The notes beneath the pieces were generated by a model. The model was not told the DNA's origin and searched no databases. It saw nothing but the letters and a program-made list of their open reading frames with translations. Shown here one piece after another: positions 6,793 to 13,195 of a stretch of 14,131 nucleotides of DNA. Positions within the stretch are counted from its first letter, which is position 1. Each line of letters starts with the position of its first letter. The DNA lies in NCBI GenBank assembly GCA_025454095.1, contig JALOPC010000015.1, positions 1 through 14,131 on the forward strand. The letters are read 5' to 3'. The position numbers and the translations under genes are program-made. Origin of the DNA: Syntrophales bacterium. Lineage in GTDB: Bacteria; Desulfobacterota; Syntrophia; Syntrophales; UBA2192.

Positions 6793-7935
6793 ATGGACTT
6801 TACCTATACCGACGACCAGAAAATGCTCAAGGAGGCGGCGCGCAGGTTCCTCGCCGGGGCCTGCCCGAACGTGGAGTGGTACCTCGAAATGGAGAAGGAC
6901 GAAAAGGGCTTCACGCCGGAGCTCTGGAAGGGCATGGCCGAGCTGGGCTGGATGGGCATTCTCTTCCCCGAGGAGTACGGCGGCATCGGCGGCGGCGTGC
7001 TCGACATGGTGACCCTGATGGAGGAGATGGGCTACGCGGCCCTGCCCGGCCCCTACTTCTCCACCGTCATCCTGGGCGGCTGCACGATCCTCGCGGCCGG
7101 CAGCGAGGCCCAGAAACAGGAATTCCTGCCCAAGATCGCCGAGGGCGCCCTGCGCATGACGCTCGCCCTCTCCGAGCCGGCGACGACCCAGTTCAACCCT
7201 TCGCTCATCACCGTCAAGGCCAAGGCCGAGGGCGACGGCTGGGTGATCGACGGCACGAAGCTCTTCGTGCCCGACGCCAACGTCTCCGACTGGGTGGTCG
7301 TGGCGGCCCGCACGGCCGGCAAGGACACCGACCGCGACGGCATCTCGCTGTTCCTCGTGGAAACCGGGGCACCCGGCGTCGGCATCGCGCTGCTCAAGAC
7401 CGTGGCGGGCGACAAGCAGTGCGAGGTGGTCTTCAACAACGTGAAGGTTCCCAAGGGCGCCCTGCTGGGCGAGGCAGGCAAGGGACTCGCCGCCGTGGAG
7501 AAGACCCTCCAGATCGCCGCCGTGGCCAAGTGCGCCGAGATGCTGGGCGGCTCGAACAAGGTCATGGAACTGTCCGTCGCCTACGCCAAGGAGCGCGTGC
7601 AGTTCGGCAAGCCCATCGGAAGCTTCCAGGCCGTGCAGCACCTGTGCGCCAACATGAAGATGGCCACCGAGCAGAGCATCTACATCACCTACAAGGCCGC
7701 CTGGATGATCGACCAGGGAATGCCCGAGGCGCGCAAGTTCGCCGCCGTGGCCAAGACCTGGGTGAGCGAGGCCTACAAGAAGGTGGCCCTCATCGGTCAC
7801 CAGATCTTCGGCGGGACGGGCTACATCGTCGAGCACGCCATGCCCATCTACTCGAGACGGGCCAAGGCCGGCGAGTACGCCTTCGGCAGCCCCAACTACC
7901 AGCGTGAAATCGTGGCCCAGGAACTGGGCCTGTAA
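6793..7935 (+). CDS. Acyl-CoA dehydrogenase, pimeloyl-CoA dehydrogenase small-subunit-like; lacks an obvious catalytic base
   Basis: This 380-residue protein has the acyl-CoA dehydrogenase fold signatures LGWMGILFPEEYGG (51-64), a shortened SEPA loop at 127-130 in place of TEPxAGSD, YAKERVQFGKPIGSFQAVQH (264-283), and QIFGGTGYIVEH (337-348). At the medium-chain-type base position it has Phe364 (in AFGSPNYQRE). The isovaleryl-type position in helix G (about 239-243, LQIAA) also has no acid. The eroded TEPxAGSD loop and missing base match the non-catalytic or helper subunit of heteromeric acyl-CoA dehydrogenases. AGGAGG lies a few bases upstream of ATG 6793, and only 25 bases separate it from the first dehydrogenase, so they are surely co-transcribed. 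I infer an alpha2beta2 enzyme with the preceding gene. An independent enzyme with another base is possible. Confidence 0.9.
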   Translation: MDFTYTDDQKMLKEAARRFLAGACPNVEWYLEMEKDEKGFTPELWKGMAELGWMGILFPEEYGGIGGGVLDMVTLMEEMGYAALPGPYFSTVILGGCTILAAGSEAQKQEFLPKIAEGALRMTLALSEPATTQFNPSLITVKAKAEGDGWVIDGTKLFVPDANVSDWVVVAARTAGKDTDRDGISLFLVETGAPGVGIALLKTVAGDKQCEVVFNNVKVPKGALLGEAGKGLAAVEKTLQIAAVAKCAEMLGGSNKVMELSVAYAKERVQFGKPIGSFQAVQHLCANMKMATEQSIYITYKAAWMIDQGMPEARKFAAVAKTWVSEAYKKVALIGHQIFGGTGYIVEHAMPIYSRRAKAGEYAFGSPNYQREIVAQELGL

Positions 7936-7964
7936 GGGACACCTGACCTGCCTACCTCTCTCCG

Positions 7965-8008
7965 TTCCGCATTCGCCGCCGGGGATCCCCCCGGCGGCAA
8001 ATGCGGAA
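7965..8008 (+). terminator. 44-base near-perfect palindrome after the dehydrogenase pair
   Basis: TTCCGCATT (7965-7973) pairs with AATGCGGAA (8000-8008), then one mismatch, then GCCGCCGGGG (7975-7984) pairs with the strand at 7989-7998, leaving a four-base loop. This gives 19 base pairs with one mismatch. No T-run follows, so a classic intrinsic terminator is unlikely. It could instead block 3' decay of the dehydrogenase mRNA or partly terminate it before the C-GCAxxG-C-C gene. Confidence 0.5.
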
Positions 8009-8046
8009 TCAACGGCGGGAAGGGGGCGACACAAGCGAGGCACTCC

Positions 8047-8559
8047 GTGGATCTCAGCAAGCTCGATGGATACGCAAGCCGGGAGACGTTCGTTGAGGCC
8101 GTCCGCAAGAAGGCCTACGACTACGATTTCAACTGCCACGGCTGCTCGCAGGCGGTCGTGCAGTGCTTCCTCGACGTCCTCGAGGAGGACAACACCCCCC
8201 TGTTCAAAGCCGCAAGCCCCTTCGCGGCCGGGATGTCCATGACGGGAAACAACTGCGGCGCCCTGATCGGCGGGCTCATGGTCCTGGGAGCGGTTTTCGG
8301 CCGCGGATCCATGAGCGACGGCATGGAGGGGATTGTCGAGGGAATCCGGCCCGCCCGGAGGCTGGTGAAGCACTTCCAGGGCCGCTTCGGCACGGTGAAC
8401 TGCCGCGACCTGACGAGGACCGACCTGGCCGACCCGGTGCAGGCAGACGCCTACTTCGCCGGCGGCGGCCTCGAACAGTGCGCCGCCGTCACGGGCGAGG
8501 TGGCCGCCTTCGTGGGCGGCCTGCTGTACGACGAGAGGGAAAAGAAGAAATCGAAGTGA
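8047..8559 (+). CDS. C-GCAxxG-C-C family cysteine-motif protein
   Basis: This is a 170-residue soluble protein with no signal peptide or obvious membrane segment. Its cysteines are ordered as in the C_GCAxxG_C_C family: NCHGCSQAV (Cys30, Cys33), Cys40, NNCGALIGG (Cys70), Cys119 and Cys145. The pattern suggests metal or redox-cofactor binding, but no biochemical function is established for the family that I can state with confidence. Translation probably begins at GTG 8047, with GAGG six bases upstream; no ATG fits better because the motif begins by residue 30. The C-terminus is a lysine-rich tail (EREKKKSK). It lies between the dehydrogenase pair and a CoA-transferase in the same direction, so a redox role linked to acyl-CoA oxidation is a fair guess only. 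Confidence 0.85.
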   Translation: MDLSKLDGYASRETFVEAVRKKAYDYDFNCHGCSQAVVQCFLDVLEEDNTPLFKAASPFAAGMSMTGNNCGALIGGLMVLGAVFGRGSMSDGMEGIVEGIRPARRLVKHFQGRFGTVNCRDLTRTDLADPVQADAYFAGGGLEQCAAVTGEVAAFVGGLLYDEREKKKSK

Positions 8560-8694
8560 CCCCGCCGGGGCGGCCCGCGGAGGAGCCGGGCGCCGGAGGC
8601 AGGTTGTGAGGCAGGGAGGGAAGCCCTTCACACCGGTCTTGCAGCGGCGGGCAAATGAGGGTAAACACAACAACTCGAGGAAAGGGAGGTTTTT

Positions 8695-9990
8695 ATGAGC
8701 AATTTGAAACCGGGTCCGCTCACGGGAGTAACGGTACTGGATTTCACGTGGGTGCTGGCGGGCCCCCACGCGGCAAAGACGCTGGCCGACCTGGGCGCCA
8801 ACGTCATCAAGGTGGAGCAGTACAAGGCCGGGGCCAACGAGCGCTGGCTTCCGAAGCGCGTCACCAAGAACGGCGTCACCCAGAGTTCCTACACGATCAA
8901 CGTCAACCGCGGCAAGCGCAGCATCTGCGTCAACATGAAGAGCCCCAAGGGGATGGAGATCATCCACAAGCTCGTCAAGAAGAGCGACGTGCTGATCGAG
9001 AACTTCGCCCCCGACGTCATGGGCAAGCTGAAACTCGACTACGACCAGGTCAAGAAGATCAAGCCCGACATCATCTACTGCTCGATCTCGTCCTTCGGCC
9101 ACTGGGGCCCCTACTGGGACCGCCCGGGCTACGACATGATCGCCCAGGGCGCAAGCGGCTGGTCCGACCAGAGCAAGCCCCCGATCATCGCCCCCATGTC
9201 GATCGGCGACACGGTGGCCGCCATCCACGCCACGACGGCCATCAACGCCGCGCTGTACCACCGGAAATCGACGGGCCAGGGCCAGAACATCGACATCTCC
9301 ATGATGGACTGCCTCTTCTCGCTGCACGAGAACACCCTGCCCTGGTACCTGATCAGCACCGCCGCCGGCCTTGACGGCAAGGAGCTGGACATCCCCAAGA
9401 TCGGCGGCCAGCATCCCGGTTATGCCCCCTACGGGCTCTACGAGGGCAAGGACGGCATCATGGCCATCGCCTGCCTCACCGAGCCCCGCTGGCAGCCCCT
9501 GGTGAAGCTGATGGGCAAGGAGTTCGAGTTCCTGGCCACCGATCCCCGGGCAAAGGACGTCTCCACGCGCTGCTCCGTCGACAACGCCCCCTACATTCAC
9601 GAGCAGCTTTCCAAGTGGGTCATGTCCCTGCCCTCCGTGGCGGAATGCGAGAAGATGCTCGACGAGGCGGGGGTTCCCTGCATCCGCTGCCGCAGCCTCA
9701 AGGAGCTGGCCGACAGCGACCCGCAGATCAAGGCCCGCGAGATGATGGTCGAGATGTACCAGCCGTTCCTGGGTCCCATGCGGCACTACGGAAGCCCCCT
9801 GAAGCTTTCCGAAACGCCGTCCGGCCCCCGCGGCTACGCGCCCTTCGTGGGCGAGCACAACGTGGAGGTCCTCACGAAGGAGTTGGGCATGGCCGAGGCC
9901 GACGTGAAGGCCCTCTACGGCGAGGACGTCCTGTTCCACGCGCCCGAGGTGGAGCTGCTGCCCGAAGAGCTGAAGAAGAACGGCAAGTGA
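8695..9990 (+). CDS. CaiB/BaiF family (class III) CoA-transferase
   Basis: This 431-residue protein has the class III CoA-transferase signature. Near the N-terminus is LTGVTVLDFTWVLAGPHAAKTLADLGANVIKVE (start at residue 9), and further on NRGKRSICVNMKSPKG and DVLIENFAPDVMGKL. The nucleophilic aspartate is expected at Asp205 in ISMMDCLFSL. Family members move CoA between carboxylic acids by way of an aspartyl-CoA mixed anhydride, and serve oxalate, carnitine, bile acid, benzylsuccinate and cinnamate pathways. GGGAGG sits five bases before ATG 8695. Its place downstream of two acyl-CoA dehydrogenases suggests that it activates the acid that they oxidise, or recycles CoA from the product. The short QGASGW segment (151-156) is typical. 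Donor and acceptor acids cannot be told from sequence. Confidence 0.95.
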   Translation: MSNLKPGPLTGVTVLDFTWVLAGPHAAKTLADLGANVIKVEQYKAGANERWLPKRVTKNGVTQSSYTINVNRGKRSICVNMKSPKGMEIIHKLVKKSDVLIENFAPDVMGKLKLDYDQVKKIKPDIIYCSISSFGHWGPYWDRPGYDMIAQGASGWSDQSKPPIIAPMSIGDTVAAIHATTAINAALYHRKSTGQGQNIDISMMDCLFSLHENTLPWYLISTAAGLDGKELDIPKIGGQHPGYAPYGLYEGKDGIMAIACLTEPRWQPLVKLMGKEFEFLATDPRAKDVSTRCSVDNAPYIHEQLSKWVMSLPSVAECEKMLDEAGVPCIRCRSLKELADSDPQIKAREMMVEMYQPFLGPMRHYGSPLKLSETPSGPRGYAPFVGEHNVEVLTKELGMAEADVKALYGEDVLFHAPEVELLPEELKKNGK

Positions 9991-10035
9991 GACAACCCGC
10001 GGGACGCGGCAAACGCCCCGCGTGACCACACCGGC

Positions 10036-10075
10036 CGGCGGGGAAGCGGCGGAAGGGTCCGCCGCGTTCCCGCCG
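10036..10075 (+). other. GC-rich hairpin upstream of the unknown CxxC protein
   Basis: Bases 10036-10053 pair with 10058-10075 at 16 of 18 positions around the loop AGGG. A smaller stem ACGCGG/CCGCGT lies just before it (10004-10009 and 10018-10023). It occupies the 109-base gap after the CoA-transferase and ends shortly before the ribosome site of the next gene. No T-run follows. It may set expression of the downstream gene or protect the upstream mRNA. Confidence 0.45.
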
Positions 10076-10099
10076 CCTGGAATACGAGAGGTGAACGAT

Positions 10100-10849
10100 A
10101 TGTTGAAATACGAGAAGTGGGACAAGATCAAGAGGAAGATTCGCAAGGACGATCTGCAGGATCTCGGCGTACCCACGCCCGACATGGTGAAGCGCTGCAT
10201 CGACGAGGGCAAGACCGAGCTGGCCAAGGAACTGGCCGACTACATCATCATCGAGAGCAAGGGCCTGCACGACCTCTACGCCGACTGGACGTCGGACATG
10301 CTCGACAAGGTCGCCAAGAAGTTCGGCGAAGAAGCCATGTACCAGCTGCTGCGCGACACCCAGAGCACCTGGATGATGCGCCGCACCTGGAGCGGCCTGC
10401 GCAAGATGTCGCCCATGGAGCGCATCTGGCTCAACGCCGAGGTGTTCCGCGCCCACCGGTGCGGCCCGCGGCAGATGGGCGAGCTGGACTTCACCGAGGA
10501 CGACGAGAAGATCGTGCTCGGATGCGACCCCTGCGGCAGCGGCGGCAGGACCCGCCGGGGCGACCCCGTCGACGGGACCCCGTCGCGCTACGGCCCCCCC
10601 TACAACTGGGGCAAGACCTCCAAGGCCTACCCCTGGAGCTGGAGCCAGGCGGGCGTGCCCTACTACTGCCTGCACTGCGCCATGAACGAGATCCTCATGA
10701 TCGAGTGGGGCGGCTGGCCGCTGTGGGTCACCGAGTACAACCCCGACGAGACAAAACCCTGCGCCTGGGTCTTCTACAAGAACCCCCAGATCATGCCCGA
10801 GAAGTACTGGACGCGCCTCGGCTTCAAGAAACCCGACAAATTCGAGTAG
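10100..10849 (+). CDS. Unrecognised 249-residue protein with two CxxC pairs
   Basis: I do not recognise this family with confidence. The first 120 residues are charged and probably helical (KWDKIKRKIRKDDLQDLG, then alternating acidic and basic stretches). The second half is rich in Cys, Trp, Tyr and Gly: GCDPCGSGGR (Cys142, Cys145), YYCLHCAMNEI (Cys190, Cys193), and isolated Cys33, Cys121 and Cys221. Two CxxC pairs 48 residues apart suit a zinc-ribbon-like or iron-sulfur site. There is no signal peptide or membrane segment. AGAGG lies eight bases before ATG 10100; an in-frame GTG at 10091 overlaps that site. It is the last gene of the CoA-transferase run and is followed by a strong hairpin, so it most likely works on or around the same acyl-CoA pathway. 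Coding quality is good: codon use matches its neighbours and the frame is clean. Confidence 0.85.
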   Translation: MLKYEKWDKIKRKIRKDDLQDLGVPTPDMVKRCIDEGKTELAKELADYIIIESKGLHDLYADWTSDMLDKVAKKFGEEAMYQLLRDTQSTWMMRRTWSGLRKMSPMERIWLNAEVFRAHRCGPRQMGELDFTEDDEKIVLGCDPCGSGGRTRRGDPVDGTPSRYGPPYNWGKTSKAYPWSWSQAGVPYYCLHCAMNEILMIEWGGWPLWVTEYNPDETKPCAWVFYKNPQIMPEKYWTRLGFKKPDKFE

Positions 10850-10874
10850 ATCCGCAAGGACTCTACCTCCCTTC

Positions 10875-10904
10875 GGGAAGGCGGGGCTCACGCCCCGCCT
10901 TCCC
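10875..10904 (+). terminator. Strong hairpin ending the acyl-CoA dehydrogenase/CoA-transferase operon
   Basis: Bases 10875-10887 (GGGAAGGCGGGGC) pair perfectly with 10892-10904 around the four-base loop TCAC, 25 bases after the stop codon. What follows is TCTCTG, not a real T-run, so termination may be weak or factor-assisted. It separates this operon from the lipA leader. Confidence 0.6.
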
Positions 10905-10915
10905 TCTCTGCCATA

Positions 10916-10960
10916 CGGTCTCTCCCGTCTGTTCCGTCTTTTCGGTCTATTCCGTCGCGA
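10916..10960 (+). repeat. Degenerate 9-bp tandem repeat, five units, with inverted copies downstream
   Basis: Five consecutive 9-base units run without gaps: CGGTCTCTC, CCGTCTGTT, CCGTCTTTT, CGGTCTATT and CCGTCGCGA (weak last unit). The consensus is C(C/G)GTCTNTT. Reverse-complement units follow in the same 9-base phase: AAAAGACGA (10963-10971) and AATAGACGG (10981-10989). Two nested inverted repeats result, CGTCTTTTC (10935-10943) with GAAAAGACG (10962-10970), and GTCTATTC (10945-10952) with GAATAGAC (10980-10987). The segment is less GC-rich than its surroundings and lies in the 203-base gap before lipA. Confidence 0.7.
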
Positions 10961-10977
10961 AGAAAAGACGAATCCTG

Positions 10978-10983
10978 TAGAAT
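10978..10983 (+). promoter_or_regulatory. Possible -10 element of a lipA promoter
   Basis: TAGAAT matches the sigma-70 -10 consensus at five of six positions and lies about 70 bases before the lipA start, after the terminator-like hairpin. No good -35 box is found 16-18 bases upstream, where the 9-bp repeat ends. If real, the inverted repeat GTCTATTC/GAATAGAC overlaps it and could be a control site. Confidence 0.3.
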
Positions 10984-11052
10984 AGACGGAAACGAACAAC
11001 CCGGATGCCCTGGACGACGGCGACAGGCGCAAGAGAAGGAGATTCAAACACG

Positions 11053-11907
11053 ATGAGCCCGGCAAAACCCGATTGGCTCCGAAAAAGGCTTCCCGTGGGG
11101 GCCGACGTGCAGGCGATGGAGGGAAACCTGGAACAGAACCGCCTCCACACCATCTGCCAGGAAGCCTGCTGCCCGAACCAGGGCGAGTGTTTCTCCAAGG
11201 GAGTGGCCACCTTCCTGATCCTGGGCAAGGTCTGCACGCGCAACTGCCGCTTCTGCGCCGTCGACTCGGGAACTCCCGAAGCGCTCGACGCCGGCGAGCC
11301 CCGGCGCCTTGCCGCGGAAGTGAAGCGCCTGGGCCTGCGTTTCGTCGTGATCACCTCCGTGACGAGGGACGACCTCCCCGACGGGGGCGCCGCGCACTTC
11401 GCCCGGGTCATCGAGGTCATGCGCCGCGAGTGCCCCGACGTGGGTATCGAGGTCCTGATCCCCGACTTCCAGGGCTCGAGCGCCGCCCTCCAGGCCGTCA
11501 CCGACGCCGCCCCGGAGGTCCTGAACCACAACGTCGAGACCGTTCCCCGGCTCTACGCGTCCGTCCGCCCCCAGGCCGACTACCGGCGCTCCCTTGCGCT
11601 GCTCCGTGAGGCCAAGTCCCTGAACCCCTCGCTCACCACCAAGTCGGGACTCATGCTCGGTCTCGGCGAGACGCGCGAGGAGGTCCTTGAAGTGATGGTC
11701 GATCTGCGCTCGGCCTCGTGCGACGTGATCACCGTCGGGCAGTACCTCAGCCCCTCGCCGGCCCACCATCCCGTCGTGGAGTACGTCAAACCGGAGATCT
11801 TCGAAAAATACCGCCGCGACGCCCTGCGCCTGGGTTTCCGGGATGCCGCATCTGCCCCCTTTGTCCGCAGTTCCTACATGGCGGAAAAATACTATAGAAG
11901 AACGTAA
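11053..11907 (+). CDS. lipA: Lipoyl synthase, radical SAM
   Basis: LipA inserts two sulfurs into the octanoyl chain carried by lipoyl domains. This 284-residue protein shows the auxiliary-cluster motif CX4CX5C (Cys35, Cys40, Cys46 in CQEACCPNQGEC), the radical-SAM motif CX3CX2C (Cys61, Cys65, Cys68 in CTRNCRFC), the LipA signature VITSVTRDDLPDGGA (99-113), and the C-terminal RSSY (272-275) whose serine helps hold the auxiliary cluster. It is slightly shorter than typical LipA, mainly at the N-terminus, but complete. ATG 11053 has AAGGAG about 11 bases upstream; an in-frame ATG at 11005 has no such site. It is probably transcribed alone, after the repeat-containing leader and up to the bidirectional terminator. 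The E2 and E3 lipoyl domains in this window are natural substrates. No lipB or lplA is visible. Confidence 0.97.
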   Translation: MSPAKPDWLRKRLPVGADVQAMEGNLEQNRLHTICQEACCPNQGECFSKGVATFLILGKVCTRNCRFCAVDSGTPEALDAGEPRRLAAEVKRLGLRFVVITSVTRDDLPDGGAAHFARVIEVMRRECPDVGIEVLIPDFQGSSAALQAVTDAAPEVLNHNVETVPRLYASVRPQADYRRSLALLREAKSLNPSLTTKSGLMLGLGETREEVLEVMVDLRSASCDVITVGQYLSPSPAHHPVVEYVKPEIFEKYRRDALRLGFRDAASAPFVRSSYMAEKYYRRT

Positions 11908-11947
11908 GAAGGGTGCAGGAGTACAGGGTCCAGTAAAGGGGAAGACA

Positions 11948-11982
11948 AAAGAAGGCCTCCCGGGAGATGGGAGGCCTTCTTT
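11948..11982. terminator. Bidirectional intrinsic terminator between lipA and the convergent dehydrogenase
   Basis: AAAGAAGGCCTCCC (11948-11961) pairs perfectly over 14 bases with 11969-11982 around a seven-base loop. The plus-strand side ends in TTCTTT, and the minus-strand side ends in TTCTTTT. It sits 40 bases after the lipA stop and 28 bases beyond the end of the minus-strand dehydrogenase, so it can serve both converging transcripts. Confidence 0.85.
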
Positions 11983-12009
11983 ATGGGAGTGGAAAAGAGA
12001 TGGATTGCC

Positions 12010-13137
12010 TTACTTGACGATTTCCATCGCCTGGATGATCTTCATGATCTGAGGGGTCCCCGTGGCGGGAAAGATCTCCACCGCGTCGGCCAGCAGTCGG
12101 GGCAGGTGATACTCGGGGCTCACCCCGTAGCCGCCCAGGACCTGCATGGCTTTCATCGTGACGCTCGCCGCCACCTCGCCGCCCACGTACTTCGCGCGGG
12201 CCGAGAGCTTGCCCAGGTCGCGCGGCGCCATACCCCGGTCGAGGCAGGCGGCGGGGTGGTAGATAAGCCAGCGGGCGGCGTCGATCTCGGTGTCCATGTC
12301 CACGAGCAGAAACTGGATCGCCTGGAGGCCTGCGATGGGCTTGCCGTAGAGGGCCCGCTCCTTCGCATACTTCAGCGCGATTTCGAAGGCCCCCCGGGCG
12401 ATCCCCAGCCCCACGGCCCCCACGGCGGCGCGGCTCACCGTGAAGGTCGCCATGGCCGCCGCCTGGCCGCCGCCTTCCTTGCCGACGAGATTCGCCTTCG
12501 GCACGCGGCAGTTGCTGAAGCCCAGTTCGCAGACATCGCCCGAACGGAAGCCCATGAGGTCCTGCCTGCGGCTCACGACAAACCCCGGCGTCCCCTTCTC
12601 GAGAGCGAGGATGCTTGCCCGCCCGCCCGTCTTCGCCAGCACCAGGACCAGGTCGCCCACGCTGCCGTTGGTGATGTAGACCTTCCTGCCGTTGAGCACC
12701 CAGGCGTCCCCGTCGGCGGCGGCCGTCGTGTTGAGCGTGGCCAGGTCGGAGCCTCCCGTGGGCTCGGTGGCCGCCACGGCGGCGATCTTCTCGCCCCGTA
12801 TGAGCGGCGGCAGCCAGGCCTGCCTCTGCTCCGGCGTCCCCCAGGTCTCGATCAGGTAGAGCGGCGCCTGGGTCACCTCGAGGATGAAGGCCAGCGAGGG
12901 GTAGACGCGGGCGATCTCCTCGACGGCGATCACCGCCGGCAGGTGCCCGGCTTTCGATCCCCCGTACTCCCGCGGCGAGGCGATCCCGATGATCCCCAGC
13001 GCCCCGATCCTCCGGACGAGTTCGAAGGGAAACTCCCCCCTGCGGTCCAGCTCGAGCGCCTTCGGCGCGAGTTCCGCATCGGCGAACTCCCGCACCATGG
13101 CCCGGATCATCTCCTGCTCTTTCGTGAATTCAAACAT
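12010..13137 (-). CDS. Acyl-CoA dehydrogenase with a non-canonical active site
   Basis: This is a 375-residue acyl-CoA dehydrogenase of normal length. It shows GIASPREYGG (51-60), the FAD/substrate loop ATEPTGGSDLA (123-133), VLNGRKVYITNG (147-158), YAKERALYGKPIAGLQAIQ (257-275) and MQVLGGYGVSPEY (331-343). At the medium-chain-type base position it has Thr359 (ATGTPQI) and at the isovaleryl-type position Ser235 (VSRAAVG), so neither usual glutamate is present. Cyclohexanecarboxyl- and cyclohexenecarboxyl-CoA dehydrogenases are known to use a different acidic base, which makes an alicyclic substrate worth considering, but that is inference. The start at 13137 has purine-rich AGGAGGG and GGGGG stretches upstream on the minus strand. 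It follows etfA by 58 bases, so the two are probably co-transcribed, giving the enzyme its electron acceptor. Confidence 0.92.
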   Translation of the reverse strand: MFEFTKEQEMIRAMVREFADAELAPKALELDRRGEFPFELVRRIGALGIIGIASPREYGGSKAGHLPAVIAVEEIARVYPSLAFILEVTQAPLYLIETWGTPEQRQAWLPPLIRGEKIAAVAATEPTGGSDLATLNTTAAADGDAWVLNGRKVYITNGSVGDLVLVLAKTGGRASILALEKGTPGFVVSRRQDLMGFRSGDVCELGFSNCRVPKANLVGKEGGGQAAAMATFTVSRAAVGAVGLGIARGAFEIALKYAKERALYGKPIAGLQAIQFLLVDMDTEIDAARWLIYHPAACLDRGMAPRDLGKLSARAKYVGGEVAASVTMKAMQVLGGYGVSPEYHLPRLLADAVEIFPATGTPQIMKIIQAMEIVK

Positions 13138-13195
13138 GACGGTTCCCCCTTCCCTCCTGCTCTGTGAGTGATGTCCATCGCGCAGCCTGCCTGCG

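Noticed and set aside
6772-10227. A very long open frame (1151 codons) on the minus strand across four plus-strand genes
   Set aside because: It lies antisense to genes with clear family motifs, its translation is low-complexity (His, Gly, Leu, Val, Arg rich), and such frames are expected opposite GC-rich codons.
10916-10960. CRISPR array
   Set aside because: The units are 9 bases, contiguous and without spacers.
11843-12052. Small plus-strand frame running over the lipA end and the terminator
   Set aside because: It overlaps lipA coding sequence, crosses the intrinsic terminator, and shows no family features.
12440-12679. Plus-strand open frames within the minus-strand acyl-CoA dehydrogenase
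   Set aside because: They are antisense to a protein with complete family motifs, and have no ribosome site or recognisable domain.
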